Below, piece after piece: positions 42,413 through 43,784 of a stretch of DNA of 43,784 nucleotides (its first letter is position 1; each line of letters opens with the position of its first letter). The DNA lies in contig SZXX01000031.1 in assembly GCA_005843825.1 (NCBI GenBank), positions 1 through 43,784 of the forward strand, given 5' to 3'. The DNA is from Chlorobium sp. (lineage in GTDB: Bacteria > Bacteroidota > Chlorobiia > Chlorobiales > Chlorobiaceae). The notes under the pieces are model-generated. The model saw only the letters and a list, made by a program, of their open reading frames with translations, searched no databases and had not been told where the DNA came from. Both the position numbers and the translations under genes were made by a program.

Positions 42413-42931
42413 TTATGAATATACCCAGACATGAGCAGGTGGAATGTTTTGAAGAACAAAGCGCTTCCGTTTTTTGTTTTCAAAATTTACCTCCCCCAAA
42501 GGATCAGTCAAACCATAAGTAAATATAACGCACCATGATAATAATCCCTTGCTGTAGAGATCATTTAAAAGCGGAATAAATGATAATTTGAACGGATTGT
42601 TAATAAGCGGAATTGAAACAACCAGGCCTACCCGCTCGTTAATCTGTTTCAACTGCTCCAATGCGCAGGAATTGACAACGTTTAAATGAGGATATTTTTT
42701 TTTCAGCAAGGCACAGAACTCCTTGTCAATTTCAACTAATACGGGATTTAAGCTGGATATATGCTGTGTTAAAGCGCCTGTTCCAGCACCGATTTCAATG
42801 ACAGTCGCCTGACCTAACTCTTTGACTGATTTATAAATAGCTTTTCCCAAAAACTCTGAAGAAGGTATGACTGACCCGACGGTTTGCGGGTTTTTCAGAT
42901 ATTTTTTCAAAAACAGTATCTTTTTACGCAT
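42413..42931 (-). CDS. Small class I methyltransferase (PmtA/KsgA-like)
   Basis: A 172-residue SAM-dependent methyltransferase. The opening FLKKYLKNPQTVGSVIPSSEFL is the typical start of phospholipid N-methyltransferase (PmtA)-like proteins; the SAM motif is VIEIGAGTGALTQHI, with ILVEID-type motif II (VLVEIDKEFC) and VVSIPLIN as motif IV. Related proteins methylate phosphatidylethanolamine or rRNA adenines; the target here is unknown. The ATG at 42931 is chosen over a TTG at 42943; neither has a good ribosome-binding site. It stands alone, ~115 bases downstream of the protease start. Confidence 0.82.
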   Translation of the reverse strand: MRKKILFLKKYLKNPQTVGSVIPSSEFLGKAIYKSVKELGQATVIEIGAGTGALTQHISSLNPVLVEIDKEFCALLKKKYPHLNVVNSCALEQLKQINERVGLVVSIPLINNPFKLSFIPLLNDLYSKGLLSWCVIFTYGLTDPLGEVNFENKKRKRFVLQNIPPAHVWVYS

Positions 42932-43300
42932 GTATATGTTCAATTTATATTCATCAGGAAATGAAGTCTGAAGCAGCAGCCCTCTTCAGTAAACAGCTTC
43001 TCAACAAGTATTCATCCGGTCTTTTGTCGCTAACACTTCATACAGCACCTGTTCAAGCATCAAAAAAGAAGATAACCCGATTCAGCCGGCTGAAGATATG
43101 CTGAAAGGTATCAATCGTCAATATGACAGTGTATATAATAAAAAAGCTCCTCTTTTAAGAAGGGTCTTTCATTGTCATCACACTGAGTGCAGCAAAACGG
43201 GCATGCACCCGACAAAAATAAAGAGAAAAAATTGAAACCTATTAATATGCGCAGTTATGGGTTTCAGACATTGAAGCCCTGATAGATTCAGATGTTCCAA
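42932..43300. other. Degenerate region upstream of the NFACT-R remnant
   Basis: A 47-codon frame (42961-43104, starting MKSEAAALFS) opens on the plus strand, and a second plus frame continues protein-like text (QPAEDMLKGINRQYDSVYN...) through about 43060-43230 with no start of its own. The two frames overlap as if one gene had suffered a frameshift. I cannot assign a family. No regulatory signal is evident. Confidence 0.3.
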
Positions 43301-43639
43301 GAGAGTGACCAGGTAACAATCCGTTTCAAGATGAAGAAAAATGGACAGTGACAATACCTGGCAATGGGGCTCAAGCAGTGAGAGATGAACGCGCTTTTGC
43401 CCTACCGGTTTCGAGTAATAGCCAAAAATAATTCACGATTGGAGCATATAAAAAAAGCCGCAGAAACTGCAGCATGGTATTCTGCTGAAAAACATTCTGA
43501 ACTCGTACCAGTAATGTATACCCTGAAAAAATATGTGAGGCGTGGAAAAAACCTGCCTGCGGGTCAGGTAATCGTTGAGCGCGAAGAGGTAGTGATTGTA
43601 AGACCGTCAAAAACTGAACACCGGACGCATAAACAATGA
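43301..43639 (+). pseudogene. Remnant of an NFACT-R (RqcH/fibronectin-binding-like) RNA-binding domain
   Basis: From 43385 the frame encodes RLEHIKKAAETAAWYSAEKHSE, then VPVMYTLKKYVRR, GKNLPAGQVIVE and VVIVRPS, the conserved end of the NFACT-R domain of RqcH/Fbp-type proteins. Just upstream, in two other frames, 43301-43350 reads ESDQVTIRFKMKKNG and ~43409-43435 reads TG-RVIAKN, which also fit NFACT-R order. Frame changes between these blocks and the lack of any N-terminal NFACT domain show that this is a broken tail. A live short protein from ATG 43385 is possible but unlikely. Confidence 0.72.
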
Positions 43640-43645
43640 CAGTTA

Positions 43646-43784
43646 TCAGCGTGAGGAAGAGGTTTCTAATGTATTCTTTGTGCTTTTGCATAAGGCATCA
43701 CCAAAAACCTCGCTTAATTTTTTAGTATCAGGAAGAACATAAACCATGCCTCCCTTACCGACAAAATACGGACTGATGGTATTG
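43646..43784 (-). CDS. C-terminal end of an unrecognised protein (cut by window edge)
   Basis: A minus-strand frame enters from the right edge and ends at a TGA (43646-43648), giving 45 residues: ISPYFVGKGGMVYVLPDTKKLSEVFG is the protein-like part, followed by a Ser/Thr-rich tail. The composition looks coding, but I do not recognise the family, and the rest lies outside the window. Confidence 0.4.
   Translation of the reverse strand, partial: NTISPYFVGKGGMVYVLPDTKKLSEVFGDALCKSTKNTLETSSSR

Noticed and set aside
43371-43691. 106-codon minus-strand ORF
   Set aside because: It is antisense to the recognisable NFACT-R remnant and overlaps the better supported end of another minus-strand gene.

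Overview
The window looks like a chromosomal segment of a green sulfur bacterium (Chlorobiaceae, Chlorobium/Pelodictyon type). This is inferred from two chlorophyll-modification enzyme relatives at the left end (a BciB/HCAR-like flavoprotein and an NYC1/NOL-like short-chain dehydrogenase), a Pal/Tat/LemA set typical of a Gram-negative envelope, and repeat-rich intergenic DNA. No rRNA, tRNA, CRISPR array, phage or intact insertion sequence was found.

Layout. 1-4.4 kb: 3' part of a BciB-like gene, a repeat element with terminal inverted repeats, a convergent NYC1/NOL-like SDR, an RNase II-type exoribonuclease, a DUF302 protein and an HU/IHF-family DNA-binding protein. 4.8-18.7 kb: one long co-directional DNA-end-processing cluster, namely a YhaO/SbcD-like nuclease, a giant YhaN/SbcC-like ATPase, a small bacterial-PH membrane protein, and complete RecC, RecB and RecD. 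A lipoprotein cytochrome c converges on recD. 19.2-25.5 kb: a small winged-helix protein, a tiny ORF broken by one in-frame TGA, a decayed copy of the 5' end of a two-partner-secretion transporter gene, then the intact transporter (TpsB) and its large exoprotein (TpsA) with GLUG and YDG/MBG repeats.

25.9-32.6 kb: a branched-chain amino acid-type ABC importer. The binding protein gene (livJ) is separated from livH-livM-livG-livF by an opposite-strand DUF4403 gene with a perfect palindrome in front of it. 32.7-33.2 kb: a ParD-like/RelE-ParE toxin-antitoxin pair with a palindromic operator; a decayed second copy of the antitoxin lies at 38.1-38.4 kb. 33.7-36.7 kb: a DUF4239 membrane protein and an M13 metallopeptidase whose last ~40 codons are shifted out of frame by one missing base in a C run. 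36.8-42.9 kb, all on the minus strand: YqhA-like membrane protein, Pal, a TPM-domain protein, LemA, TatA, a Prc/Tsp-type S41 protease and a small methyltransferase. 42.9-43.8 kb is degenerate; it holds a remnant of an NFACT-R RNA-binding domain and the end of an unrecognised minus-strand gene.

Main themes. Two enzymes at the left edge belong to families that act one after the other on the C7 substituent of chlorophyll b in plants. The YhaO-YhaN-PH-RecCBD run puts two different double-strand-end processing machines in one block. Several partial duplications and decayed copies (TpsB 5' end, ParD antitoxin, NFACT-R tail, small ORF) show that the intergenic stretches turn over actively.
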